NCBI RefSeq assembly: GCF_029223255.1 | Contig: NZ_JARHUC010000002.1 | Location: forward strand, 496,001-560,000 | DNA length: 64,000 nt | Source: Albimonas marina | Lineage (GTDB): Bacteria; Pseudomonadota; Alphaproteobacteria; Rhodobacterales; Rhodobacteraceae | Reading direction: 5' to 3' | Shown: in pieces, positions 51,634 to 60,262 of the stretch | Layout: every line of letters begins with the position of its first letter | How positions within the stretch are numbered: the stretch's first letter is position 1 | Notes under the pieces: model-generated | Told to the model about the DNA's origin: nothing | Database searches by the model: none | The model's input: only the letters and a program-made list of their open reading frames with translations | Made by a program: the position numbers and the translations under genes

Positions 51634-53456
51634 CGGGAACTCCCTCGGTCGGCGAGCGGCGCGCAGGCGGCGGCCAGCCAGTCGCGGTCGGCGGGGTCGG
51701 ACAGCAGCGGAGAGATCTCCGCCGCCACCCGGGCGTGATAGGCGTCGAGCCAGGCCCGCTCCGCCGTCTCCAGCAGCTCGGGCAGGATCAGGCGGCGGTC
51801 GATGGGGGCGAGGGTCAGGGTCTCGAACCCCAGCATCTCCCGCTCCCCGCCCTCGGGCACGGCGGGGGGCGTGACGGCGACCAGGACCTCCAGCCGGATC
51901 CCCCATTCCCCCTCTCTATAGCACCCCGGCTCGTTCGAGAGGATCATTCCCGGCTCCAGCGGGACCATGCCGCGGCGCGAGATCGAGGCCGGCCCCTCGT
52001 GCACGCCCAGGTAGGCGCCCACGCCGTGGCCGGTGCCGTGATCATAATCGAGGCCGTGGGCCCACAGCGCCCGGCGGGCGAGCCCGTCGATGTCGCGCCC
52101 GGCCAGCCCCGCGGGCCAGCGCGCCATGGCGATGGCGATCATGCCCTTCAGGACCAGCGTGAACGCCTTCGCGGCCCCCGGCGGGACCGGGCCGGTCGCC
52201 ATGGTGCGGGTCACGTCGGTGGTGCCGTCGGCATATTGCGCGCCGCTGTCGACCAGCAGCAGCTCCCCCGGGACCAGGGTCCGGTCGGTGGCGCGGGTCA
52301 CGCGATAGTGGACGATCGCCCCGTTCGGCCCCGCTCCGCAGATCGTGTCGAAGGAGATGTCGCGCAGCGCCCCCGTCTCCTCGCGCAGGGCCTCCAGCTT
52401 CTCGACCGCCGCGATCTCGGTCATCGCGCCGCCGGGGGCGGTCTCGTCCACCCAGCGCAGGAAGCGGACCAGCGCCGCGCCGTCGCGCAGATGCGCCGCG
52501 CGGGACCCGGCGAGCTCGGCCGCGTTCTTGCGCGCCTTGGGCAGGATGCAGGGGTCCTGCCCCCAGTCGATCTCTGCGCCCGCCGCCTCCAGCCGATGGG
52601 CGATCCACACCGGGCAGGTGGCGCGGTCGAGCAGGATCCGCCGCCCCGCCAGCCCGTCGAGCGCCGGCCCCAGCGCCTCGGGCGCCGCGATCTCGACCGC
52701 GTTGCCCAGGTGGGCGCGCACCGGGTCGGTCAGCTTGGCGGCGGCGACGAAGAGGGTCGCCCCCCCGTCCGCGCGCAGCAGCCCGAAGGCATGCGGCGCC
52801 GGCATCCGCGCCACGTCCGAGCCGCGAACGTTGAGCAGCCACGCCAGGCTGTCGGGCAGCGTCAGGACGGCCGCGTCGCGGCCCGCCTCCTCCAGCTCCC
52901 GCCCCAGCCGCGCGCGCTTGGCGGCCGAGGGCTCGCCCGCCAGCGCGTCGGGATGGACAGAGAGCGGCCCCATCGGCGGCGCAGGCTGGTCGGGCCAGGC
53001 GGCGTCCACCAGGTTCGCGGTCGGAACCAGCGCGGCCCCGGCCTCGGCGCAGGCGCGCTCCAGCGTCTCCACCTGCTCGCGCCCGTGCAGCCAGGGATCG
53101 TAGGCCAGCCGCTGGCCCGGCTTCAGCACGGTCTTCAGCCAGGCCGAGGGCGGGGTCTTCTCGATCGCCACCCGCTCGAAGGCGTCGGCCACCTGCTCGC
53201 GCGCCTGGATCGTGTAGCGCCCGTCGATGAACAGCGCCGCCCGGTCCGCCAGCGCCACGCAGATCCCGGCCGAGCCGGTGAACCCGGTCAGCCAGCTCAG
53301 GCGCTGGTCGTGGGCGGCGACGGTCTCGCCCATGTGGGCGTCGCCGCGCGGGACCAGGAAGCCGTGAACGCCCGCCTCGGCCATCCGCGCGCGCAGCGCG
53401 GCCAGCCGGGCGGGGCCTGCGTCGCGGTCGCCCTGGGTCTCGAAGCTCTGGTGCAT
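51630..53456 (-). CDS. aminopeptidase P family protein (Xaa-Pro aminopeptidase)
   Basis: Dinuclear metallopeptidase of 608 aa that removes N-terminal residues before proline. It has the three-domain layout of eukaryote-like aminopeptidase P1: two creatinase-type N-terminal domains (DAHMGETVAAHDQRLSWLTG; DSLAWLLNVRGSDV) and a pita-bread catalytic domain. Metal ligands are in LLLVDSGAQYADGTTDVTRT (two Asp), YDHGTGHGVGAYLGVHEGP (His), MILSNEPGCYREGEWGIRLE (Glu) and the following Glu. ATG 53454-53456 has AGGGA upstream; an earlier TTG frame is less likely. Coupled to the DUF427-like gene. Confidence 0.93.
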   Translation of the reverse strand: MHQSFETQGDRDAGPARLAALRARMAEAGVHGFLVPRGDAHMGETVAAHDQRLSWLTGFTGSAGICVALADRAALFIDGRYTIQAREQVADAFERVAIEKTPPSAWLKTVLKPGQRLAYDPWLHGREQVETLERACAEAGAALVPTANLVDAAWPDQPAPPMGPLSVHPDALAGEPSAAKRARLGRELEEAGRDAAVLTLPDSLAWLLNVRGSDVARMPAPHAFGLLRADGGATLFVAAAKLTDPVRAHLGNAVEIAAPEALGPALDGLAGRRILLDRATCPVWIAHRLEAAGAEIDWGQDPCILPKARKNAAELAGSRAAHLRDGAALVRFLRWVDETAPGGAMTEIAAVEKLEALREETGALRDISFDTICGAGPNGAIVHYRVTRATDRTLVPGELLLVDSGAQYADGTTDVTRTMATGPVPPGAAKAFTLVLKGMIAIAMARWPAGLAGRDIDGLARRALWAHGLDYDHGTGHGVGAYLGVHEGPASISRRGMVPLEPGMILSNEPGCYREGEWGIRLEVLVAVTPPAVPEGGEREMLGFETLTLAPIDRRLILPELLETAERAWLDAYHARVAAEISPLLSDPADRDWLAAACAPLADRGSSR

Positions 53457-53588
53457 GAACGGTCCCTGCAATGACGTCGCGCGGAGGCTAGGGCCAAAGC
53501 CCGCCCGGCGAAAGGCCCCTGTCGGCCGGCGTCGCGACGGGAGGCGGAGGCCCCGCTCCCGTCCTCGGGCGAGCGTCCGCCCCTGCCC

Positions 53589-54476
53589 TCAGGCGCCCGT
53601 CCAGCGGGTCAGCCGGCGCCGCTCGGCCGCGTAGGCGACGGGGTCCCAGCCGATCGCCAGGATCGCCCGCACGCCGTCGTCGCGCACCAGCGCGATGCGC
53701 TCGCGGTAGCGGCCCCGCGACAGGCCCTCGACGGTGCGCGAGCCGCTCCACTCCCGCCCGTGCAGCAGCATCCGGGCGCGCCCGTCGGGCTCCACCCGGA
53801 TCAGCGCCGGCGTGCCGGGCGAGGGATAGAGCGCCAGCACCCGCGACCCGTCCGTCCCCTCCGCCTCGGAGGCGGAGAGGTCCACGTCGATGTCGAGATC
53901 GGCCGAGGTCAGCCGCGCCGAGACGCCGGGCGCGTAGTCGAAGCTCTCCGCCGGGGCGAGGGCCGCGTCGTTCAGCGCCACCAGCCGGCAGCCGCAGGGC
54001 GCGCCGGCGGGCGGCGCGTGCGCGGCGTCGAGGGCCGCGAAGCAGGCGTCGAGCGCGGCGGCCGCGGCCTCGGCCGGGCCGGTCCCCCCGGCCTCGACCC
54101 GCGCGGGGCAGCTCCGCTCCGGCTCCCCCAGCGCGAAGGCGCGCGAGCCGGCGGTCCCGCCCGCGGGCCGCGACAGGAAGCGCCGCCCCTCCGGCGAGGC
54201 GTGCAGCAGCGGCAGGGAGGAGGCCTCGGCCGGCCGCGGCGGGCGGGGTCCGGCGTCGGACGGCGCGCGCGAAACGATTCGTCCGGCGCGCTCGGCGACC
54301 GCGTCGACGGCGCCCCGGTCGGGGGCGATCAGGGCCTGCGGCGCGGTTCCGTAGGCGGCGAATCTGAACGAAGGGGCGCGATTTTCCGCTGTCGCGTCAG
54401 TTGTATGAACGGCCCCGCAGGCGCTCGCCCCTAGGGCGAGTGCGAGAACGAAAATACGAACCATCTGTATTTTCAT
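53589..54476 (-). CDS. hypothetical lipoprotein
   Basis: Protein of 295 aa with a lipoprotein signal: KIQMVRIFVLALALGASAC ends in a lipobox with Cys20. The middle is Ala/Pro/Arg-rich; a Cys-containing segment (CFAALDAAHAPPAGAPCGCR) and a beta-rich end (ALIRVEPDGRARMLLHGREW; AILAIGWDPVAYAAERRRLT) follow. The phrase CGCRLVALNDAALAPAESFD suggests a variant of small substrate-induced or DUF4189-like lipoproteins, but no family can be named. ATG 54474-54476 is preferred for the signal length; ATG 54464 is also possible. It is divergent from the cold-shock gene. Confidence 0.72.
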   Translation of the reverse strand: MKIQMVRIFVLALALGASACGAVHTTDATAENRAPSFRFAAYGTAPQALIAPDRGAVDAVAERAGRIVSRAPSDAGPRPPRPAEASSLPLLHASPEGRRFLSRPAGGTAGSRAFALGEPERSCPARVEAGGTGPAEAAAAALDACFAALDAAHAPPAGAPCGCRLVALNDAALAPAESFDYAPGVSARLTSADLDIDVDLSASEAEGTDGSRVLALYPSPGTPALIRVEPDGRARMLLHGREWSGSRTVEGLSRGRYRERIALVRDDGVRAILAIGWDPVAYAAERRRLTRWTGA

Positions 54477-54534
54477 GATTTTTTCCAACGCGCCGGGCGC
54501 GATGCGGCATCTGGGGGCGTCGACTCGCATTTTG

Positions 54535-54564
54535 TTGCGGCAAGTCACATGAATGACGTATATC
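54535..54564 (+). promoter_or_regulatory. cold-shock gene promoter candidate
   Basis: TTGCGG (54535-54540) and TATATC (54559-54564) spaced by 18 nt, giving a leader of about 35 nt before GTG 54606. The region is clearly AT-richer than the flanks. Confidence 0.5.
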
Positions 54565-54605
54565 GGCGGGACGAGTAAGGCACGTTCAGAGTCTGGGGTT
54601 AGGTA

Positions 54606-55145
54606 GTGACTGGGGAAGTCGTCAAGGTGTCCCGCTTCGTGACCGGTAGGGTCAAGTGGTACGACGCCGAGAAAGGTTATGGCTTCGTCGTTCCGTCCGA
54701 GGGCGGTCCGGACGTCATGGTGCATGCCGCCTGCGTCCGCGCTGCGGGCATGTCGTCGTTGGACGAAGGTGCGACGGTGTCGCTGACGGTGGTCCGAGGG
54801 GATCGCGGTCTGCAGGCGACCGAAGTCATCAGCGTCTCGGCGGACGAGCCCGTGACCGAAATGGATCAGCCCAAGGAGGCGCGTCCGACGGAGATCGCCG
54901 CCGAAGCGGCGCCGGAAGGGGAGTTCCTTCCGGCCCGCGTGAAGTGGTTCAACAAGCAGAAGGGGTTCGGGTTCCTCAACGTGTTCGGGGATCCCGCCGA
55001 CGTCTTCGTGCACATGGAGACCCTGCGCCGTCACGGCTTCCAGGATCTTCAGCCTGGCGAGGCGCTGTGCGTGCGCCTCGTCGCGGGTCCACGCGGCAAC
55101 ATGGCCGGCGAGATCTGCCGATGGGAGGAGGTCGTGCGGGTCTGA
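54606..55145 (+). CDS. cold-shock protein with two CSD domains
   Basis: Single-stranded nucleic acid-binding protein of 179 aa, thought to act as an RNA chaperone. Two cold-shock domains are present: TGRVKWYDAEKGYGFVVPSE with VMVHAACV (residues about 12-78), and ARVKWFNKQKGFGFLNVFGD with DVFVHMETL (about 108-175). Each has RNP1 (K-G-[YF]-G-F) and RNP2 (V-[FM]-V-H). An acidic 25-residue linker joins them. Dual-CSD proteins of this layout (CspC/D type) are typical of alphaproteobacteria. Start GTG 54606 fits the promoter spacing. Confidence 0.92.
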   Translation: MTGEVVKVSRFVTGRVKWYDAEKGYGFVVPSEGGPDVMVHAACVRAAGMSSLDEGATVSLTVVRGDRGLQATEVISVSADEPVTEMDQPKEARPTEIAAEAAPEGEFLPARVKWFNKQKGFGFLNVFGDPADVFVHMETLRRHGFQDLQPGEALCVRLVAGPRGNMAGEICRWEEVVRV

Positions 55146-55412
55146 TCCCCGTTCGACGCCCGACCTGACCGCCGCGACGCGGCCCCTCCGCGGGCCGGAG
55201 ACGCGGACTTGCAACCGAAATCGAGGCGACCGTTCCCTGGCCGCGCGCTTGATGCGCGCCGTCGCGGGATGTCGCATCCTTGCGGCCTGCGCATGGCGCG
55301 AAGCCGGAACGGACCGTCGCGCCGAGGGGTCGGCCGCTTCCTCGCCGTCCCTCCCCGCGACCTCGCGTCCCGCCGGCCCGGCGGCCTTGCATCGGGGGGC
55401 GGGCGGGCCAAG

Positions 55413-55895
55413 ATGCGCGTCATGACCCTGCGCACCGCTTCGATTCTCGGCCTCGCCGTCGCCGCCGCGATGTCCGGCCCCGCCCTGGCCGCCTGCCGCG
55501 AAGGCGTGGTCGATCTGAAGAGCGACGGGGCCCAGGCCCGCTTCACCGTGGAGATCGCCGACGATCCCGAGGAGCGCGCCCGCGGCCTGATGCATCGCGA
55601 GGAGATGGCGGCCGGCCACGGCATGCTGTTCCTGTTCGATGAGCCCCGCCCGGTGGCGTTCTGGATGAAGAACACCCCGCTGCCGCTGGACATGATCTTC
55701 CTCGACGAGACCGGCGTGGTGCTGAACGTGATCGCCAACGCCGAACCCTTCACCGAGGATCCCCGCCCCTCCGAGGGCGACACGCGCGCGGTGCTGGAGA
55801 TCAACGGCGGCCTCGCCGAGCGCTACGGCATCGCCAAGGGCACGCTCGCCCGCCACCCCGCCTTCGGGACGCAGGCCGCCTGGCCCTGCGACTGA
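55413..55895 (+). CDS. DUF192 domain-containing secreted protein
   Basis: Periplasmic protein of 160 aa. A signal peptide (ILGLAVAAAMSGPALAA) is followed by the complete DUF192 domain: FTVEIADDPEERARGLMHRE, GMLFLFDEPRPVAFWMKNTP, PLDMIFLDETGVVLNVIANA and AVLEINGGLAERYGI. The function is unknown; archaeal structures show a single beta-barrel. ATG 55413 or ATG 55422. It follows the cold-shock gene by 267 bp, a pairing that recurs in Rhodobacterales, and ends at an intrinsic-type hairpin. Confidence 0.92.
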   Translation: MRVMTLRTASILGLAVAAAMSGPALAACREGVVDLKSDGAQARFTVEIADDPEERARGLMHREEMAAGHGMLFLFDEPRPVAFWMKNTPLPLDMIFLDETGVVLNVIANAEPFTEDPRPSEGDTRAVLEINGGLAERYGIAKGTLARHPAFGTQAAWPCD

Positions 55896-55933
55896 GCGGG
55901 GCGGACAGCCCGCCTCACCCTAGGGACACAAGA

Positions 55934-55960
55934 AAGGGCCGGGCGTTTTGCCCGGCCCTT
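55934..55960 (+). terminator. hairpin after DUF192 gene
   Basis: AAGGGCCGGGC and GCCCGGCCCTT form a perfect 11-bp stem with loop GTTTT, 38 nt after the stop. Followed by CCGCTTG; also preceded by an A-rich stretch, so it could work in both directions. Confidence 0.7.
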
Positions 55961-56126
55961 CCGCTTGCGCTCCGGCCGTCGCCGAAACCGCAGGTTCTCA
56001 AACGCACCGGGCCCCGTGGGCGCCCGACCGCTCCGCGTTCGGCGGAGGTCAGGCGCCCGCGGGGCCCGGCCGGGCCGCGCCCGCCGCGTCAGGGTCGCGG
56101 GGGGCGCGGCGCCGTAGACGCGGTCG

Positions 56127-56300
56127 TTACACCGGCGGACGGCCGCGGACGGCGCGCGCGATCATCGCGATCAGGAACAGGGCGATGAACACGAAGAACA
56201 GGATCTTGGCGATGCCCGCGGACGCGGCCGCCAGACCGCCGAAGCCCAGAACGCCCGCGATGATCGCGACGACCAGGAAAGTCAGGGCCCAACCCAGCAT
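56127..56300 (-). CDS. DUF1328 small membrane protein
   Basis: 57 aa, starting [20 protein letters not shown] and containing [20 protein letters not shown], ending RAVRGRPPV. This is the whole DUF1328 (YtjA) family protein: two TM helices joined by the GGLAAASAG turn. ATG 56298-56300 has GAGGAG 8 nt upstream, and the stop is TAA, unusual in this window. Homologues are induced by general stress in several alphaproteobacteria. Two inverted repeats lie upstream (56363-56390 and 56412-56427). Confidence 0.93.
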   Translation of the reverse strand: MLGWALTFLVVAIIAGVLGFGGLAAASAGIAKILFFVFIALFLIAMIARAVRGRPPV

Positions 56301-56362
56301 TTGATATACTCCTCTCAGTTCAGTCTCAGTTCGCCTCGTCGGCTCGAGAAAGAAAGTGGAGG

Positions 56363-56427
56363 TCGGTTGAGGCGTCTTGGCGCCAACCGAGGGATCATTG
56401 CTGGGCGCAATATGGCGGAACCGCCAT
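56363..56427. promoter_or_regulatory. two inverted repeats upstream of the DUF1328 gene
   Basis: TCGGTTG-N14-CAACCGA (56363-56390) and ATGGCGG-AA-CCGCCAT (56412-56427), both with perfect 7-bp arms, in a relatively AT-rich 212-bp gap. They lie 63 and 112 bp upstream of the DUF1328 ATG. The second could also form a terminator-like hairpin behind clcA. No EcfG-type promoter was recognised. Confidence 0.4.
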
Positions 56428-56512
56428 CAAGTTTCAGTGAGCAATTTCGGGCCGGCAGGCGTCGCGCGCGCCCCGGCGCCGCCCGATCCGGGCCCCGCCG
56501 CGGGGGTCCGGC

Positions 56513-58249
56513 TCAGGAATGCTCCTCGCGATGGGCCTCGACGAGGGCGCGGTTGTAGGCGCGCAGTGCGTCGACGTGGAAGACCGCGCCCAGCAGCTCG
56601 CGCCGGTCGCCCTCCTCGGTCGACACGACCGGGATGAAGGGGCCCGCGCCGCGCCGCTCGAACAGGGGCAGCGCCTGCTCGAGCGTGTCGAACAGGGTCA
56701 GCGAGGCGCCCTGCTCCACCAGGTCCCAGCACATGCCGTCGGGGGCGCCGTCGTCGGCGCCGCGCACCCGCATCACGTGCCCCACCGAGATCGTGCCCGG
56801 CAGCCAGGACTGCGGCCCCTCGGCCAGGTGCACGTTGCGGCTTTCCAGCAGGCTGAGGAAGAAGCTCTTGTCCACCATCCGCGCGCTGACCACAGTCGCC
56901 ATCGAGACGGAGGCCATCACCGCCACCCCCGTCTGCCAGTCGCCCGTCAGCTCGAAGATGATCAGCCCGGTGGACAGCGGCGCGCCCAGGAACGAGGCCG
57001 CCACCGCCCCCATCCCCGCCATCGCGTAGAGGATCTCGGAGCCCGAGACGCTGGGGAAGATCCCCACCGCGATGTAGCCGAAGGCGAGGCCCGTCAGCGC
57101 CCCCAGCATCAGCGAAGGCGAGAACACCCCGCCCCCCATCCGCCCCGCCAGCGTGATCGCGAGCGCCGCCGCCTTGACCAGCGCGAAGACGATCGCCTCC
57201 TGCAGGCCGATGCCCCCGGTCAGGGCGCGCGAGGTCGTCTCGTAGCCCACGCCGATCACGTGGGGGAACTGCAGCGCGATCAGCCCCAGCAGCAGGCCGG
57301 CGACGCCCGGGCGCAGCCAGCCGGGGCAGCCGCTCCAGCGCTGGAAGCGGTCGCCCCAGGTCTCGGCCGCCAGGATCGCCTTCATCGCCGCCACCGCCGC
57401 CAGCCCGCAGACCAGGCCCAGGATCAGGAAGGCCGGAAGCTCCTGGTAGAAGGCGAGGGAGGGGTCGGGCAGCACGAACTCGGTGATGTCGCCCAGGTGC
57501 ACGCGGCTGACCACGGCGCCGGCGATCGAGGCGATGACGATGGGCGCGAAAGCGTGCAGCGCGAAGTGGCGCAGCACCACCTCCATCGCGAAGAGCGCGC
57601 CGGCGATGGGGGCGTTGAAGCTCGCCGAGACGGCGGCCGCCACCGCGCAGCCCATCAGGTCGCGCGCGGTGAGGGGCGAGGCGCCGATGCGGTCCGACAC
57701 CCAGGAGGAGAGCGTCGCGGCGAGGTGGACCACCGGCCCCTCCCGCCCAGTCGAGCCGCCGGTGGACAGCGTCACCAGCGAGGCCGCCGCCGAGGCGAGC
57801 CCCTCCTTGAGCGGAAGCCGCCCCTGGTTCAGCGCCGCCGCCTCGATCACCGTGGCGACCGAGCCGGCGCGCCCGTCGGGCGTGAACAGGTGCAGGATGA
57901 TCCCCACCACCAGCCCGCCCAGAACGGGCGTGAGGATGATGACCACGGGGTCGAGCCCGGTCAGGACGCTGTGCAGGCGGTGATCGTCGGCGCCGTAGAT
58001 CGCGGTCTGCACCTCGGCGATGCCGAGGCGGAAGCCGATGGCCGCGTAGCCCGCCGCCACGCCGATCGCCAGCGCCAGCAGCCAGAACAGCAGGCCCGTG
58101 GGGCCGTGGGCCACGGTCCAGGCCCGAAGGCCCGCGCCCAGGGGCCCGATGCGCGCGGCGAGCCGCGTCGCGCCGGCCCGGGCGCCCGGCCTCGGGCCGC
58201 CCTCTTCCGGCCCCTCGCCCCCGCCGTCGGCGCCTTGCGTCCCCACCAT
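56513..58249 (-). CDS. ClC-family chloride channel/antiporter with CBS domain
   Basis: Membrane protein of 578 aa. The selectivity and gating loops are visible: STGGSTGREGPVVHLAATLS (canonical GxxGxEGP; here GREGP), NAPIAGALFAMEVVLRHFAL and GRMGGGVFSPSLMLGALTG. The outer gating Glu is in GREGP. The region of the inner proton Glu was not confidently located, so channel versus H+/Cl- antiporter cannot be decided. A C-terminal CBS segment (TLFDTLEQALPLFERRGAGP, FIPVVS) occupies about 510-560. ATG 58247-58249; the N-terminal 40 residues are Gly/Ala/Arg-rich. Confidence 0.9.
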   Translation of the reverse strand: MVGTQGADGGGEGPEEGGPRPGARAGATRLAARIGPLGAGLRAWTVAHGPTGLLFWLLALAIGVAAGYAAIGFRLGIAEVQTAIYGADDHRLHSVLTGLDPVVIILTPVLGGLVVGIILHLFTPDGRAGSVATVIEAAALNQGRLPLKEGLASAAASLVTLSTGGSTGREGPVVHLAATLSSWVSDRIGASPLTARDLMGCAVAAAVSASFNAPIAGALFAMEVVLRHFALHAFAPIVIASIAGAVVSRVHLGDITEFVLPDPSLAFYQELPAFLILGLVCGLAAVAAMKAILAAETWGDRFQRWSGCPGWLRPGVAGLLLGLIALQFPHVIGVGYETTSRALTGGIGLQEAIVFALVKAAALAITLAGRMGGGVFSPSLMLGALTGLAFGYIAVGIFPSVSGSEILYAMAGMGAVAASFLGAPLSTGLIIFELTGDWQTGVAVMASVSMATVVSARMVDKSFFLSLLESRNVHLAEGPQSWLPGTISVGHVMRVRGADDGAPDGMCWDLVEQGASLTLFDTLEQALPLFERRGAGPFIPVVSTEEGDRRELLGAVFHVDALRAYNRALVEAHREEHS

Positions 58250-58288
58250 CGTCCCGTCGTCGCTCCCCTGGCTCGCCCGCCGACCGGC

Positions 58289-58332
58289 GCCGCGCCCGGC
58301 CGGGGCCCGTCGCGGCCCCGGCCGGGCGCGGC
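58289..58332 (-). terminator. 19-bp perfect hairpin between thioesterase and clcA
   Basis: GCCGCGCCCGGCCGGGGCC and its exact complement flank a 6-nt loop CGTCGC, 33 nt after the thioesterase stop and 40 bp upstream of the clcA start. No T-run. Likely transcription end of the 58.4-61.7 kb cluster. Confidence 0.65.
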
Positions 58333-58364
58333 AGGTCCGGCGCCCGTCCGCTTGGTTCCCGCGC

Positions 58365-58886
58365 TCAGCCCTTGCGGCGGATGCCGATCACGGAACCGGC
58401 CTGCTCGGGGCGCGGCAGCGAGGCATGGGCCTTGCCCATCGCCTCGATCCGCGCGAACGCCCAGTCGGGATAGGGGGCGGACCGGCGCTTCACAAGGTCC
58501 ACGTTCATGCCCATGGTCTCGGTCAGCGCGGCGGTCGAGCCGTCCTCGACGTTCTTCATCTCGCCGAAGAAATGCAGGCGCTTGGAGTCGTAGTCCAGCA
58601 GCTGCCAGAAGCACTGGAAGCGCTCGCCTTCCAGCAGCTCGCCCACGAAGTGGATCTGCTGCTGCAGGATCATCGGGCCCATCTTCAGCTGCTCGGCATA
58701 GGCGCCGCCGATGCCCAGGATCTCGTCGAAGATCACCTCCGAGCTCTGGTCGAAGGCCATCGAGTAATAGGCCACGTTCATGTGGCCGTTGTAGTCGATC
58801 CACTCCGGCGGCACGCGCATCACGGGCGTCGCCAGGGGCGCGCTCTCGAAGGTGGGGATGGGCGCGTCGATCAGGAGTTCGGACAT
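58365..58886 (-). CDS. thioesterase family protein (hotdog fold)
   Basis: 173 aa. EWIDYNGHMNVAYYSMAFDQ is the 4-hydroxybenzoyl-CoA-type motif (DYNGHMN, catalytic Asp), followed by QQIHFVGELLEGERFQCFWQ and DSKRLHFFGEM, typical of the carnitine/betainyl-CoA thioesterase-like group (COG0824). ATG 58884-58886 has AGGAG upstream. It is the last gene of a same-strand cluster with cyclase, CMD-like and FAH-like genes, although 404 bp separate it from the FAH gene, so it may have its own promoter. Confidence 0.85.
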   Translation of the reverse strand: MSELLIDAPIPTFESAPLATPVMRVPPEWIDYNGHMNVAYYSMAFDQSSEVIFDEILGIGGAYAEQLKMGPMILQQQIHFVGELLEGERFQCFWQLLDYDSKRLHFFGEMKNVEDGSTAALTETMGMNVDLVKRRSAPYPDWAFARIEAMGKAHASLPRPEQAGSVIGIRRKG

Positions 58887-59290
58887 CGGGGAGGCTCCTC
58901 CTAGGGGTCGGTTCTTGTCTTGCGGCATGTCGCAGCGTCGGACAATGCCCCGCGCCGCAACGAAGGTCGAGCCCGCGCGCGACGCCCGCCGCACGCTCCG
59001 CGCCGCGGACATGCCGGTCGGGGCGCGGGGGCCGCGAGACGGGGCGCGAGGCCCGCTCCGGGCCCGCCCCACGGCGCCCCGCCCGCCGCGCGCCGCGGGC
59101 GCGCCGGGCCCCCCGGGCGCGCGGCCCGACGCGGCGCCTCCCCGCCCCCGTCGCGCCCGTGGCGGGGAGCGCCGCGTCGCCCCTCGCGCCCGTGGCTCGC
59201 CTCCCGCCCGCGGCGCAGGGCCGAGGCGGCGCTTCGGGGCGAAGGGGCGGCCGGCCTCGCGCCATCCGGCCGAGGGCGGGGCCCCGGGGG
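58887..59290. other. extremely GC-rich gap between FAH-like and thioesterase genes
   Basis: 404 bp of nearly pure GC-rich sequence with many overlapping GCGCGCC/GGCGCGC palindromes around 59099-59122. No protein-like frame was seen. An AT-richer patch just upstream of the thioesterase (58900-58935) could be a promoter. Confidence 0.5.
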
Positions 59291-60250
59291 TCAGGTCAGG
59301 CTGGGGACCAGACGGTTCCTCAGCACGCCGATCTTCTCGATCTCCAGCTCCACCACGTCGCCGTCGTTGAGGTAGCGGTCGAACTCCAGCCCGCAGCCGT
59401 CGCCCACGGTGCCCGAGCCGAAGAACTCGCCCGGGTGCAGCGTCTCGCCGTGGGAGACCCACTCGATCACCTGCTCGAAGCTCCAGTACATGTCGCCGGA
59501 ATTGCCGCGGGACATCTCGGTCCCGTTGATCCGCACGATCATGTCCAGGCCCTTGTAGTCGCCCAGGTCCTCCAGCGGCACGATGCACGGGCCCATGGCG
59601 TTGGCCTTGTCGAAGTCCTTGCCCTTCGCCGGTCCCAGCCGCCCCAGCATCTCCAGCCCCTGCGCGTCGCGGGCGGAGAAGTCGTTGAAGACGGTGAAGC
59701 CGAAGATGTGCTCGCGCGCGCGCTCGGCCTTGATGTTCACGCCGCCCTTCCACAGGAAGCAGCCCATCTCGCACTCGTAGTCCATCTTGCGGGAATAGGG
59801 CGGGCGCGGCACGTCCTCGCCGGGGCCGGAGACGGCGAAGCGGTTGCCCTTGTAGTAGATCGGCTGCTTGTACCACTGGTCGGGGGCGCGGGGCAGTTCG
59901 ATGGCGTCGATCTCCTCCTGGCTCGCGCCGCGCTTCTTGGCGTCGACCACCAGCCGGGTGCGCGCGCACTGGCGCACGTGCTTCTCGAACAGCATGAAGT
60001 CGCGCATCTGGGCGGGCACCGGCACCGGCGCGCGCAGGTGGACCGCCTCCAGCGGCCGCCGCTGGGCGGAGGCCGAGAGCTTGCGCGCCTTCTCAAGCGC
60101 CGCAGGCCCCCCCTCGATCAGCGCCTGCATCGAGACGAAGCCGTCCTCGCCGGTGGCGGACAGGTCGGCGACGGTGTCGTCCTCCATCCACACGCCGACG
60201 CGGTCGCGCGCGTCGTCCGCGCAGTCGAAGCGGAACGTGATCAGTCTCAT
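59291..60250 (-). CDS. fumarylacetoacetate hydrolase family protein
   Basis: 319 aa. FAH-fold metal enzyme that hydrolyses or decarboxylates ring-cleavage products or acylpyruvates. RMDYECEMGCFLWKG-type Glu-x-Glu ligand block (DYECEMG), FGFTVFNDFSARDAQGLEML, KDFDKANAMGPCIVPLEDLG and GSGTVGDGCGLEFDRYLNDG are the conserved elements. Substrate choice is open: 2-keto-3-deoxy acids, oxaloacetate or aromatic-pathway intermediates. ATG 60248-60250 has GGGGAGG upstream. It lies 12 bp after the CMD-like gene. Confidence 0.9.
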   Translation of the reverse strand: MRLITFRFDCADDARDRVGVWMEDDTVADLSATGEDGFVSMQALIEGGPAALEKARKLSASAQRRPLEAVHLRAPVPVPAQMRDFMLFEKHVRQCARTRLVVDAKKRGASQEEIDAIELPRAPDQWYKQPIYYKGNRFAVSGPGEDVPRPPYSRKMDYECEMGCFLWKGGVNIKAERAREHIFGFTVFNDFSARDAQGLEMLGRLGPAKGKDFDKANAMGPCIVPLEDLGDYKGLDMIVRINGTEMSRGNSGDMYWSFEQVIEWVSHGETLHPGEFFGSGTVGDGCGLEFDRYLNDGDVVELEIEKIGVLRNRLVPSLT

Positions 60251-60262
60251 CTCAACCTCCCC

